A DNA stretch of 12,424 nucleotides, taken from the NCBI GenBank assembly GCA_024642805.1, contig JAHEAK010000089.1, forward strand, positions 1 through 12,424. The letters run 5' to 3'. This document shows positions 1 to 6,527 of this stretch, in pieces. The position numbers were made by a program, and so were the translations under genes. This DNA is from Kofleriaceae bacterium. Its GTDB lineage: Bacteria > Myxococcota_A > Polyangia > Haliangiales > Haliangiaceae. Every line of letters starts with the position of its first letter. Position 1 is the first letter of the stretch. The notes beneath the pieces are model-generated. The model worked only from the letters and a program-made list of their open reading frames with translations. It had not been told where the DNA came from and made no database searches.

Positions 1-1
1 A

Positions 2-1246
2 TTCGTGGTCAATGCTCGTGGCGAGCGAGTGGTGGGCCGCGACACCGAGGGACTCATTGAGGGCGACAAGTTCGTGCCGCCGGTGGCAGGTCACAATGTC
101 ATTCTCACCATCGATCTGGATCTGCAGAAGAAGATCGAAGCCGCACTGCGCCGCGAATCGGCGGGTGCGGTGGCCGTCATCGAAGTCAAGACTGGGCGCA
201 TCCTGGCCCTGGCATCGACGCCGAGCTTCGATCCCAACGAGATGACCGGGCACCTCTCGCGCGAGAAGGAAGCCCAGATGCTCAGTGATCCCCGCAAGCC
301 CTTCATCGACAAGACTCTGCGCCAGCACTATCCGCCAGGCTCGACCTACAAGTTCGTCACCGCATTGGCCGCTCTCAAAGAGAGCTTGATAAGCGCCGAT
401 GAGCCGCTGACCTGCACAGGCTCGCACATGCAAGGGCGGCGCGTGTTCCGGTGCACGGGCAGTCACGGCAAGATGAATCTGGCTGATGCTCTCAAGCACA
501 GCTGCAACGTGTACTTCTGGAAGCTCAGTGAGCGGGTCGGCCTCGACAGCATGTCGCAGATGGCGCGCGATTTTGGCTTTGGCGAGCCGACGGGGCTGGG
601 GCTCAACGGCGACGCGGCCGGCCTCATCCCTACCAAGGCCTGGTACGAGCAGCGCGATCAATTCAAGATCGGCAACACTCTCAACGCCGCAACCGGGCAG
701 GGCGATGTCGAAGTCAGCGTTCTACAACTCGCCATGGCCTACGCGGCCATTGCCAACGGAGGGCTGCTCTTCGTGCCCCAGGTGGTCGATCGCGTGGAAA
801 CTGCCAAAGGCGCCATCGTCGTGCAGTACGAGCCACAGCTGCGCCACAAGATCGACGTCTCCGACGAAGCCATGGACATGATCCGCGACGGTATGTGGCG
901 TGTGGTCAATGAGGTGGGCGGCACAGCCTACGAACACGGGCACAGCAACCTGGTCGAGTACGCTGGCAAGACGGGCACAGCGCAGGTCAAGGCCATGCAT
1001 CGCCGCGACGACGATGAAGGCCTCACCAACTGGCATCCCGATCGCGACCACGCCTGGTTTGCTGGTTACGCACCCGCCAAGGATCCGGAAATCGCCTTCG
1101 TGGTCTTGCTCGAGCACGGCGGCTCGGGCGGCAAGGAGGCCGGCCCGCTCGGCAAACTCATCGTCGAGTCCTATTTCGAGGGACGCGCGCCGGCCCCGGC
1201 CACAGAGATTCCGCTGCCCGCAGCAAATGGCGAGGCGCGCCCATGA
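2..1246 (+). CDS. mrdA: Penicillin-binding protein 2 (peptidoglycan transpeptidase), 5' end missing
   Basis: This is the C-terminal part of PBP2, the periplasmic D,D-transpeptidase that crosslinks peptidoglycan during cell elongation as partner of RodA. The frame is open to the left edge, so the N-terminal membrane anchor and most of the dimerisation domain lie outside the window. Counting from the GTG at 5, all three penicillin-binding motifs are visible: SxxK as STYK (113-116, acyl-accepting Ser113), SxN as SCN (166-168), and KTG at 322-324 followed by TAQV. The pair of cysteines around residues 137-150, just before the SCN helix, is typical of PBP2 rather than FtsI. The stop overlaps the rodA start as ATGA, indicating translational coupling. 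FtsI is the main alternative, but the RodA partner argues against it. Confidence 0.96.
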   Translation, partial: FVVNARGERVVGRDTEGLIEGDKFVPPVAGHNVILTIDLDLQKKIEAALRRESAGAVAVIEVKTGRILALASTPSFDPNEMTGHLSREKEAQMLSDPRKPFIDKTLRQHYPPGSTYKFVTALAALKESLISADEPLTCTGSHMQGRRVFRCTGSHGKMNLADALKHSCNVYFWKLSERVGLDSMSQMARDFGFGEPTGLGLNGDAAGLIPTKAWYEQRDQFKIGNTLNAATGQGDVEVSVLQLAMAYAAIANGGLLFVPQVVDRVETAKGAIVVQYEPQLRHKIDVSDEAMDMIRDGMWRVVNEVGGTAYEHGHSNLVEYAGKTGTAQVKAMHRRDDDEGLTNWHPDRDHAWFAGYAPAKDPEIAFVVLLEHGGSGGKEAGPLGKLIVESYFEGRAPAPATEIPLPAANGEARP

Positions 1247-2385
1247 GGCGTCGGCAGGGCGTGACATTGCTAATTCCGGGGCCACGCGTCGGCCGCAGTC
1301 GCGTGCGCTTGCTCTTTGCCGACTTCGATTGGGGACTGCTCTTACTGGTCTGTGTGCTGATCGGTATCGGGTTGGCAAACCTGTACAGCGCCACCTACGC
1401 AACCGCGCACTCCGCCAAATTCAATCAGCAGTTGGTGTGGATGTGTCTCGGGCTCACCAGCTACTTCGTGTTTACCTTTATCGACTACCGGAACTGGCAG
1501 CGCTGGGCCTGGATTGCCCATATTGGCGTGATCGTGGCCATCTTGGCCGTGCGCTTCTTTTTCGAAGCCGTAAAAGGATCGCAGCGCTGGATCATGATTG
1601 GTCCCTTGCGCATGCAGCCAACCGAGCTTGCCAAGCTTGCTGTGGTCATTTCGCTCGCACGTCTGTTGCACGACTGGGACGAGATGGAGTCGACGCTGAG
1701 TGCCATGGCTCCCAAGATAGGACTCTTGGTGCTACCTGTGCTGCTCATCGCCTGGCAGCCGGATCTGGGCAGTGCCAGCGTGCTTGGCCTCATCATTCTC
1801 TCGGTCAGTCTTCTGCTCGTGAAGACGATCTGGCCGATCATCGTCCTTATGTTCGGTGGCCTGGCTTCCTTGCCCTTGCTGTGGGAGCGCATGCATGGCT
1901 ATCAGCAAAGTCGAGTCCTGGCCTTCTTGGATCCCGATGCCGATCCGACGGGCGCCGCCTGGCAGACCAGTCAATCGGTCAAAGCTGTCGGGTCGGGTCA
2001 AATTAGCGGCAAGGGCTTCATGGAAGCCACGCAGAACCACTTCAACTTTTTGCCGGAGCACTGGACCGATTTTCCCTTCTCGGTGTGGGCCGAAGAGTGG
2101 GGCTTCCTTGGCTCGGTCGGCCTGCTCATCGTCTTCCTGGTTTTGATCTTCTGGGTCGTCAACGTCGGCCTCAACGCTCCCACCAAGTTTGGGCAGGCGA
2201 TCTGTCTTGGCGTAGCCTCGATGATCTTCCTGCACACTCTCATAAATATTCTTATGGTCACGGGTTGGGCACCCGTGGTCGGAGTGCCCTTGCCGCTGAT
2301 TTCCTACGGCGGCTCCTCGGTCTTGACCATGTTGACCGGGCTCGGCTTGGTGTCCTCGATCTCCAAACGTCGTCGGGCCGGCTGA
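1243..2385 (+). CDS. rodA: RodA, SEDS-family peptidoglycan glycosyltransferase
   Basis: RodA is the multi-pass inner-membrane SEDS protein that polymerises lipid II into glycan strands in the elongasome. The 380 residues are close to the usual 370-400 and show about ten hydrophobic segments. Family signatures are present: WQPDLGSA near residues 171-178; FLPEHWTDFPFSVWAEEWG, whose Asp276 aligns with the catalytic aspartate of E. coli RodA (D262); and the C-terminal VVGVPLPLISYGGSS. The ATG overlaps the mrdA stop by four bases, and a GAGG at 1232-1235 lies seven bases upstream. The N-terminus (about 25 residues, basic) is slightly long before the first membrane segment. FtsW is unlikely because of the PBP2 neighbour and the absence of division genes. 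The frame ends just before a convergent hairpin. Confidence 0.96.
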   Translation: MRRRQGVTLLIPGPRVGRSRVRLLFADFDWGLLLLVCVLIGIGLANLYSATYATAHSAKFNQQLVWMCLGLTSYFVFTFIDYRNWQRWAWIAHIGVIVAILAVRFFFEAVKGSQRWIMIGPLRMQPTELAKLAVVISLARLLHDWDEMESTLSAMAPKIGLLVLPVLLIAWQPDLGSASVLGLIILSVSLLLVKTIWPIIVLMFGGLASLPLLWERMHGYQQSRVLAFLDPDADPTGAAWQTSQSVKAVGSGQISGKGFMEATQNHFNFLPEHWTDFPFSVWAEEWGFLGSVGLLIVFLVLIFWVVNVGLNAPTKFGQAICLGVASMIFLHTLINILMVTGWAPVVGVPLPLISYGGSSVLTMLTGLGLVSSISKRRRAG

Positions 2386-2409
2386 GCGAGGCGACGGCAC
2401 AAATGCAAA

Positions 2410-2427
2410 CGGCGCCCGTAGGCGCCG
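2410..2427. terminator. GC hairpin between convergent rodA and trxA, probable terminator
   Basis: A perfect 7-bp stem (CGGCGCC / GGCGCCG) with loop CGTA sits between the two convergent stop codons. On the minus strand it is followed by GTTTGCATTT, a modest T-rich tail, so it fits better as the trxA terminator. On the plus strand the tail (CTCATCGCTC) is T-poor, so stopping of the rodA transcript there may need Rho. The stem is clear; the function is inferred from position. Confidence 0.55.
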
Positions 2428-2471
2428 CTCATCGCTCGACCTAACTTGCGCCAGGTCCTGGGTAACACCGA

Positions 2472-2801
2472 TTACAGGTGCTTTTTGAGCTCGGCTTCGA
2501 TCTTCGATTGGGGCACGGCGCCGACAATCTGACCAACGACCTGACCACCTTTGAATACCAGGAGGGTTGGGATCGATCGGATGCCGTACTTCTGAGGAAC
2601 TTGCATGTGATCGTCGATGTTGAGCTTGCCGATCTTCACTTTGCCTTTGTATTCGGTAGCAAGGGCCTCCACCGAGGGTGCAATTTGTTTGCAGGGGCCA
2701 CACCACACCGCCCAAAAGTCTACGAGCGCGGGAACATCCGAGTTGATAATCTCGGATTCAAAACTGGAATCGGTGAGTTCTAGAACATCTTGGCTAGCCA
2801 T
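2472..2801 (-). CDS. trxA: Thioredoxin
   Basis: This is a classical 109-residue single-domain thioredoxin, a cytoplasmic dithiol reductant serving ribonucleotide reductase, peroxiredoxins and sulfur metabolism. The active site WCGPC is at residues 33-37 (Cys34 and Cys37), preceded by the conserved VDFWA strand. The cis-proline loop SIPT (about residues 76-79) and the following LLVFKGGQVV strand are intact. There is no signal peptide. On the minus strand AGGAG (plus coordinates 2810-2814) lies eight bases before the ATG, fixing the start. The gene is transcribed alone, convergent with rodA and divergent from the heme genes, with its own promoter candidate at 2864-2892. No redox partner such as trxB is in view. 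Confidence 0.97.
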   Translation of the reverse strand: MASQDVLELTDSSFESEIINSDVPALVDFWAVWCGPCKQIAPSVEALATEYKGKVKIGKLNIDDHMQVPQKYGIRSIPTLLVFKGGQVVGQIVGAVPQSKIEAELKKHL

Positions 2802-2821
2802 CTGCGTGTCTCCTGTGAAGT

Positions 2822-2835
2822 GCCCGTCTGCGGGC
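2822..2835 (-). repeat. Small hairpin in the trxA 5' leader
   Basis: GCCCG and CGGGC form a 5-bp stem around a 4-base loop, in the inferred trxA leader about seven bases upstream of the Shine-Dalgarno sequence. It could modestly affect ribosome access. It is too short to match any riboswitch or attenuator class I know. Confidence 0.3.
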
Positions 2836-2841
2836 GAGGAC

Positions 2842-2857
2842 CTGCAAATTTTTGCAG
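2842..2857. repeat. Inverted repeat CTGCAAA-TT-TTTGCAG at the predicted trxA transcription start
   Basis: Two perfect 7-base arms are separated by TT. The outer edge (2857) coincides with the start site expected from the trxA promoter candidate, seven bases downstream of its -10. It would be either an operator overlapping the start site or a hairpin at the very 5' end of the mRNA. The symmetry is seen directly; the role is inference. Confidence 0.4.
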
Positions 2858-2863
2858 TGCCTA

Positions 2864-2892
2864 TTGATAATCACCCGGGCTGAGGGCCGCAA
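2864..2892 (-). promoter_or_regulatory. Candidate sigma70-type promoter of trxA
   Basis: Read on the minus strand: -35 TTGCGG (plus 2887-2892), a 17-base spacer and -10 TATCAA (plus 2864-2869), the A being followed by T. It lies 63 bases upstream of the trxA ATG. An imperfect inverted repeat (2878-2902) covers its -35 region. The elements match consensus moderately and no start site is known experimentally. Confidence 0.5.
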
Positions 2893-2902
2893 GGGCCCAG
2901 CC
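2878..2902. repeat. Bulged inverted repeat over the trxA -35 region
   Basis: GGCT and GGGCC on the left pair with GGCCC and AGCC on the right, giving nine base pairs with a two-base GA bulge and loop GCAAG. It overlaps the -35 of the minus-strand promoter candidate. It has no T tail on either strand, so an operator-like role is at least as likely as a terminator. Confidence 0.35.
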
Positions 2903-2936
2903 AGACTCGATTGCGCCTTTCTCCATGGAGCGCGGT

Positions 2937-2966
2937 TTGCGCACACACAGAAACTAGGAATATCAT
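2937..2966 (+). promoter_or_regulatory. Candidate sigma70-type promoter for the heme gene cluster
   Basis: TTGCGC (2937-2942), an 18-base spacer and TATCAT (2961-2966, five of six matches to TATAAT) lie upstream of the first plus-strand gene at 3040. This would give a leader of roughly 65 bases. It is back-to-back with the trxA promoter candidate. Support is motif matching and position only. Confidence 0.45.
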
Positions 2967-3039
2967 GGTCTTCTATTAGGCGGCGCGATCCTCGGAACTG
3001 ACGAGATCATCGACGCCGCTCTCGCTTGAGCATTTGTAT

Positions 3040-3342
3040 ATGGCACGCCTCTTCATTTCACAGGATCGTTTGGACGAATGGAGCGCTGATAACAAGGCCA
3101 CTCTCGCGTCCGATCTGCTTACCTTGCACGAGCTGGGGCGAGTCTTTCTCGTCGAGCCCGCTGTCCGCTTTCTCACTGTCGCCGGTGACGAAGCTGATCC
3201 CAACGACCTCTTGAATCGAGTGAAGACTGAAGAGGAGCTGGCCGAGCTCGGCGCCGACATCTATATGACCTCGGTGATTCACGGTGAGACCGCATATGAA
3301 GTCCAGCCCGGCTTCGTGGGTCGAGCCGTGTCAGGAGCGTAG
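3040..3342 (+). CDS. Small conserved-type protein of unknown function upstream of the hemX-like gene
   Basis: A 100-residue soluble protein beginning MARLFISQ. It has no signal peptide, membrane segment or cysteine, and I cannot assign a function. It reads as a compact alpha/beta protein: a predicted helix at 11-32 (DEWSADNKATLASDLLTLHE), strands around VFLVEPAVRFLTVAG, an acidic helix near residues 60-73 (KTEEELAELG) and a C-terminal strand ending in YEVQPGFVG. ATG 3040 is preferred, with a weak TTGAG nine bases upstream; TTG 3034 is an in-frame alternative. Its last codons contain the AGGAG that serves the next gene two bases downstream, so the two are translationally linked. I have the impression that deltaproteobacterial genomes carry similar proteins before ccsA/hemX genes, but cannot verify it here. 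Confidence 0.8.
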   Translation: MARLFISQDRLDEWSADNKATLASDLLTLHELGRVFLVEPAVRFLTVAGDEADPNDLLNRVKTEEELAELGADIYMTSVIHGETAYEVQPGFVGRAVSGA

Positions 3343-3344
3343 CC

Positions 3345-4163
3345 TTGCCCGTCACCGAGATCGTGACGACAGCCCCCTCGCCAGCCTTCTATCTGGCTGG
3401 GGCGGCATACATTGCGGCTTCGGTATTCTACTTGAGCAGCCTCGGCCCGATTCCGGCGTGGGTAAAGCGGGCGGCGCGTCTGGCGGTGGTCTGCGCCTTC
3501 ATCGCCCACGGTATCGACATCGGTTGGCGCGGTGTGGAGCACGTCCACCCTGGAACCTCCGTGCGCGAGGCCCTCGGTTTCCTCAGCTGGATCTTCGTTG
3601 GTAGCTACTTGCTGGTAGCGCGTCGCGAGGGGCTCTTCGTGCTCGGTACCTTTGTGGCGCCCCTGGCCTTGGTAGTGCTTGCGGCGGCACGCCTTTCGCC
3701 CTCGGGGCAGGCGGTCGCTGGTTTGACGAGCCTCGGGCGTCTGCACATTGCATCAGCGACGATCGGTCTTGCGATCCTCTTGCTCGCGACCGTGGTCTCG
3801 ACCATCTACCTGATGCAGCAGCGCAACCTGAAGCACAAGAACTTCGACGGAGTTCTCTTCAAGGCCAGTGCCTCGTTGGAGACCCTGGAGCTTCTGTCCA
3901 AGCGGCTCATCGCCATTGGCTTTCCCATCTTCACCGTCTCGATGATCCTGGGCGCGATCTGGGCCGCTCAACTGCGCGAGGGCTTTGACAGGGTCGAATG
4001 GCCCATCTCCGCCATCACCTGGCTCACCTACGGCTCGCTGGTGGTCGGCAGGCAGCTCGGGGGCGTGCGTGGTCGCAAGGCCGCCTTGCTCACGCTGGTT
4101 GGATTCCTCAGCGCCTTGTTGGTGCTTGCCATCTACTTGGTGCGTCGTGCGGGAGGCATGTAG
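3345..4163 (+). CDS. HemX/CcsA-like integral membrane protein (cytochrome c assembly family)
   Basis: A 272-residue protein with about eight hydrophobic segments. It belongs to the CcsA/CcmC/HemX superfamily, whose members handle heme in cytochrome c biogenesis or, for HemX next to hemA in Bacillus, influence glutamyl-tRNA reductase levels. His55 (FIAHG) and His134 (GRLHIASATIG) fit the usual family histidines, and GAIWA (203-207) matches the start of the C-terminal signature. The tryptophan-rich WGxxWxWD motif is degraded to REGFDRVEWP, and the usual His in the following YxxxLHxR segment is absent (YGSLVVGR, 229-236). HemX-like is therefore safer than a competent CcsA heme lyase. Initiation is at TTG 3345, with AGGAG at 3333-3337 seven bases upstream. 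Its stop overlaps the hemA GTG by one base. Confidence 0.85.
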   Translation: MPVTEIVTTAPSPAFYLAGAAYIAASVFYLSSLGPIPAWVKRAARLAVVCAFIAHGIDIGWRGVEHVHPGTSVREALGFLSWIFVGSYLLVARREGLFVLGTFVAPLALVVLAAARLSPSGQAVAGLTSLGRLHIASATIGLAILLLATVVSTIYLMQQRNLKHKNFDGVLFKASASLETLELLSKRLIAIGFPIFTVSMILGAIWAAQLREGFDRVEWPISAITWLTYGSLVVGRQLGGVRGRKAALLTLVGFLSALLVLAIYLVRRAGGM

Positions 4164-5518
4164 TGCCGAGTGAACTCTTCGTGGTTGGGCTCAACTGGCG
4201 CACGGCGCCGGTGAGCGTGCGCGAGAAGCTCGCCTTTCACGACGAGGAACTCGAAGCCTGCCTCACCGCGCTGGTCAGCCAGGAGTTGCTCGAAGAGGTG
4301 GTGATCCTGTCCACCTGCAATCGTGTCGAGATCTACGGCTGCACCTCGAAGAGTTCTCCGGCATCGGCCGTCTCGCAAGCCACCTCGCAGGTGCGTGCCT
4401 TCTTTGGCCAGTCGCGATCCTATCCCGCCGAAAAGCTCGCCGACGTGCTCTACGAGCATCAGGAGCGCGATGCGGTGCGCCACATCTTTCAGGTCGCCGC
4501 TGCTCTCGACTCGATGGTCGTCGGTGAGTCGCAGATCCTCGGGCAGCTCAAGGCTGCCTATGGCGCGGCCTCGCAGTACAACACCATCGGTGTCATGTTG
4601 GGACGCTGCATGGAGCGGGCCTTTGGCGTGGCCAAGCGCGTGCGCACGGAAACTGGCATTAGCCGTGGTGCCGCCAACGTCAGCTCAGTTGCCGTCGAGC
4701 TAGCCAAGCGCGTGTTCGGCGATCTCTCTGGCAAGAACGTCTTGGTGGTCGGGGCCGGCAAGATGAGCGCGCTCGCCGCCAGGCACCTGCGTGCTGACGG
4801 CGCCGCACAGATTTGCGTGACCAATCGCTCGCCGGCCAAAGCCGAGGCCCTTGCCGAGGAAATCGATGGCATCGCCAGGCCCTGGGAAGAGCTCGAGCAC
4901 GAAATCAGCAAGGCTGACGTCATCATCACCTCCACGGGCGCGCGCGAACCGGTCCTCACCAAGAAGCTCATGAAGCGCGCTATGAAGATGCGCCGCTACA
5001 AGTCCTGCTTCGTCATGGACATCGCCGTGCCACGCGATGTCGAGGTCGCCGTCGGCAAGATCGAAGGTGTCTATCTCTTCGACATGGACGATCTCGAGCG
5101 CTTGGTCGCCGAGAATCTCAAAGAGCGTAGCCGTGAGGCCGAAGCCGCCAGTGCGCTGGTCGAGTCGGAGGTCATTGGCTTTGATACCTGGATGCGCCAG
5201 CAACAGGTCGTGCCGACCATTCGCGCCCTGCGCGAGCACTTTCACGATGTGGCCATGGCGGAAGTCGACCGCAGTCTAGCGGGCATCCAGAAGACGCAGG
5301 ATCCAGCGCAGCAAGAGGAAATGGTTCGCCGCCTCGGGCGCAGCATTGCCAACAAGCTCTTGCACACGCCCATGAACGCACTCAAGCAGGACGGCGAGGT
5401 CGAGCTGCTCGCCAAAGCCACCCACCAGCTCTTTTCACTATCGACAAATGCAGATGAGGACAGCGACACGAGCGCGGCCGTGTCAGAAGTCGTCGTCGGA
5501 ACACAGAAGAAGGCCTAG
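4163..5518 (+). CDS. hemA: Glutamyl-tRNA reductase
   Basis: GluTR reduces glutamyl-tRNA(Glu) with NADPH to glutamate-1-semialdehyde, the first committed step of C5-pathway tetrapyrrole synthesis. The protein has 451 residues, somewhat longer than the E. coli enzyme (418). Visible are the N-terminal VVGLNWRTAPVSVREKL; the catalytic STCNR with Cys52; the YEHQERDAVRHIFQVAAALDSMVVGESQILGQ core with its conserved histidine; the nucleotide-binding VLVVGAGKMSALAA; and a helical dimerisation domain ending in KLLHTPMNALK. The start is GTG 4163, with GGGAGG at 4151-4156. The frame is open a further 55 codons upstream, but that stretch overlaps hemX and does not match the family. The G of the hemX stop is the first base of this start, so translation is coupled. 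The C-terminal tail (about residues 425-451) is acidic and low-complexity. Confidence 0.97.
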   Translation: MPSELFVVGLNWRTAPVSVREKLAFHDEELEACLTALVSQELLEEVVILSTCNRVEIYGCTSKSSPASAVSQATSQVRAFFGQSRSYPAEKLADVLYEHQERDAVRHIFQVAAALDSMVVGESQILGQLKAAYGAASQYNTIGVMLGRCMERAFGVAKRVRTETGISRGAANVSSVAVELAKRVFGDLSGKNVLVVGAGKMSALAARHLRADGAAQICVTNRSPAKAEALAEEIDGIARPWEELEHEISKADVIITSTGAREPVLTKKLMKRAMKMRRYKSCFVMDIAVPRDVEVAVGKIEGVYLFDMDDLERLVAENLKERSREAEAASALVESEVIGFDTWMRQQQVVPTIRALREHFHDVAMAEVDRSLAGIQKTQDPAQQEEMVRRLGRSIANKLLHTPMNALKQDGEVELLAKATHQLFSLSTNADEDSDTSAAVSEVVVGTQKKA

Positions 5519-5535
5519 GCCAAAGGTACTCACGA

Positions 5536-6483
5536 ATGACCAAGAAGATTCTAACCATCGCGACCCGCGGCTCGGAACTCGCGCTGTGGCAAGCCCATCA
5601 CACTCGCGACAGCTTACTGGCTCGCGCACAGGGCAAGCTCGAGGTCGAGCTGTTGGTACTCAAGACCAAGGGCGACAAGATTCTCGACGTGCCCCTGGCC
5701 AAGGTCGGCGGCAAGGGACTCTTCGTCAAAGAAATCGAAGAAGCCTTGCTCGACGGCCGAGCTGATATTGCCGTGCACAGCATGAAGGATGTGCCTGCGG
5801 ACCTGGAGGAAGGCTTGCACATGGCCGCTGTCTCCAAGCGCGCCGATGCCCGTGATGCATTCTGCTCGAACAAGGTCGGCTCGCTGGATGAGCTGCCAGC
5901 CGGCGCCGTGGTCGGCACATCGAGCTTGCGACGTGCCTGCCAAGTTCGGGTCTTGCGCCCAGACTTGCAGATTGCCTCGTTGCGCGGCAATGTTCCCACC
6001 CGTCTGGCCAAGCTCGATGCCGGTGAGTTCGACGCCATCATTTTGGCGGCCGCCGGACTGCAGCGCCTTGGCTTTGCCGATCGCATCACCGAGACCTTTG
6101 CCGTTGAGCGCTGTTTGCCTGCGGTCGGTCAAGGGGCCCTCGGTCTCGAGACGCGCATGGACGACGCAGAGACCACCGAGCTCGTGTTTCAGGCCATGAA
6201 CGATTCGGCTGATGCCAGTCGCATCGCTGCCGAGCGCAGCTTCCTTTTGTACCTCGAAGGTGGGTGTCAGGCGCCCATGGCCGCTCACGCCTTCTACGAG
6301 GGCACGGAGTTGGTCTTGCGCGGATTGGTCGGCAAACCAGACGGGAGCGTGATTTTGCGCGCAGAGCGGCGCGGCGCACAGAGCAGCGCCAAAGAGCTCG
6401 GTAGCGCTGTGGCAGTCGACTTATTGGAGCAGGGCGCCGGTCCGATTCTCGAAGAGCTTATTGAAGCTGCAAAAGCAGACTGA
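5536..6483 (+). CDS. hemC: Hydroxymethylbilane synthase (porphobilinogen deaminase)
   Basis: HemC condenses four porphobilinogens into hydroxymethylbilane in the cytoplasm. The 315 residues match the family length (E. coli 313). Key features: ATRGSELALWQA at the N-terminus; GGKGLFVKEIEEAL; HSMKDVP with catalytic Asp85 (E. coli Asp84); SSLRR with cofactor-contacting arginines; RGNVPTRL; and GGCQAPM with Cys244, which carries the dipyrromethane cofactor (E. coli Cys242). The ATG follows hemA by 17 bases, with AAAGG at 5522-5526 at suitable spacing. HemA and HemC together indicate the C5 route. hemD (uroporphyrinogen III synthase) does not follow and is neither fused here nor elsewhere in the window, so it must lie elsewhere or be supplied by another gene. 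Confidence 0.98.
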   Translation: MTKKILTIATRGSELALWQAHHTRDSLLARAQGKLEVELLVLKTKGDKILDVPLAKVGGKGLFVKEIEEALLDGRADIAVHSMKDVPADLEEGLHMAAVSKRADARDAFCSNKVGSLDELPAGAVVGTSSLRRACQVRVLRPDLQIASLRGNVPTRLAKLDAGEFDAIILAAAGLQRLGFADRITETFAVERCLPAVGQGALGLETRMDDAETTELVFQAMNDSADASRIAAERSFLLYLEGGCQAPMAAHAFYEGTELVLRGLVGKPDGSVILRAERRGAQSSAKELGSAVAVDLLEQGAGPILEELIEAAKAD

Positions 6484-6514
6484 CGATTTATTAGGCTTGT
6501 CGTCGCAGCACCGC

Positions 6515-6520
6515 TACAAT
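6515..6520 (+). promoter_or_regulatory. Candidate -10 element (TACAAT) just before the cpoB-like gene
   Basis: TACAAT ends seven bases before the GTG at 6528. Transcription starting about seven bases after the -10 would begin at or next to the start codon, giving a leaderless mRNA. No Shine-Dalgarno sequence is visible there. The -35 is poor (TTAGGC at 6491-6496 with an 18-base spacer), so the call rests on the -10 and its position. Confidence 0.4.
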
Positions 6521-6527
6521 TTTGTTT

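Noticed and set aside
900..2006. A 368-codon plus-strand frame overlapping mrdA and rodA.
   Set aside because: PBP2 and RodA occupy the region with full motif support. This frame gives an Arg/Ser/Ala-rich translation typical of an alternative frame.
1732..2715. A 327-codon minus-strand frame crossing rodA and trxA.
   Set aside because: It overlaps both genes out of frame. Its composition (Arg, Asp, Gln-rich) is that of a shadow and it has no motif.
2878..2902. The bulged inverted repeat as an intrinsic terminator.
   Set aside because: No T-run follows on either strand, and it sits upstream of both divergent genes, over a promoter candidate.
2976..3260. A 94-codon minus-strand frame starting inside the small conserved gene.
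   Set aside because: Its Ser/Arg-rich product looks like a shadow. The plus-strand frame has coupled downstream translation and a better protein composition.
3998..4162. An upstream extension of hemA by 55 codons.
   Set aside because: It overlaps the hemX-like gene completely. The GluTR N-terminus starts with VVGLN right after GTG 4163, which has a strong Shine-Dalgarno sequence.
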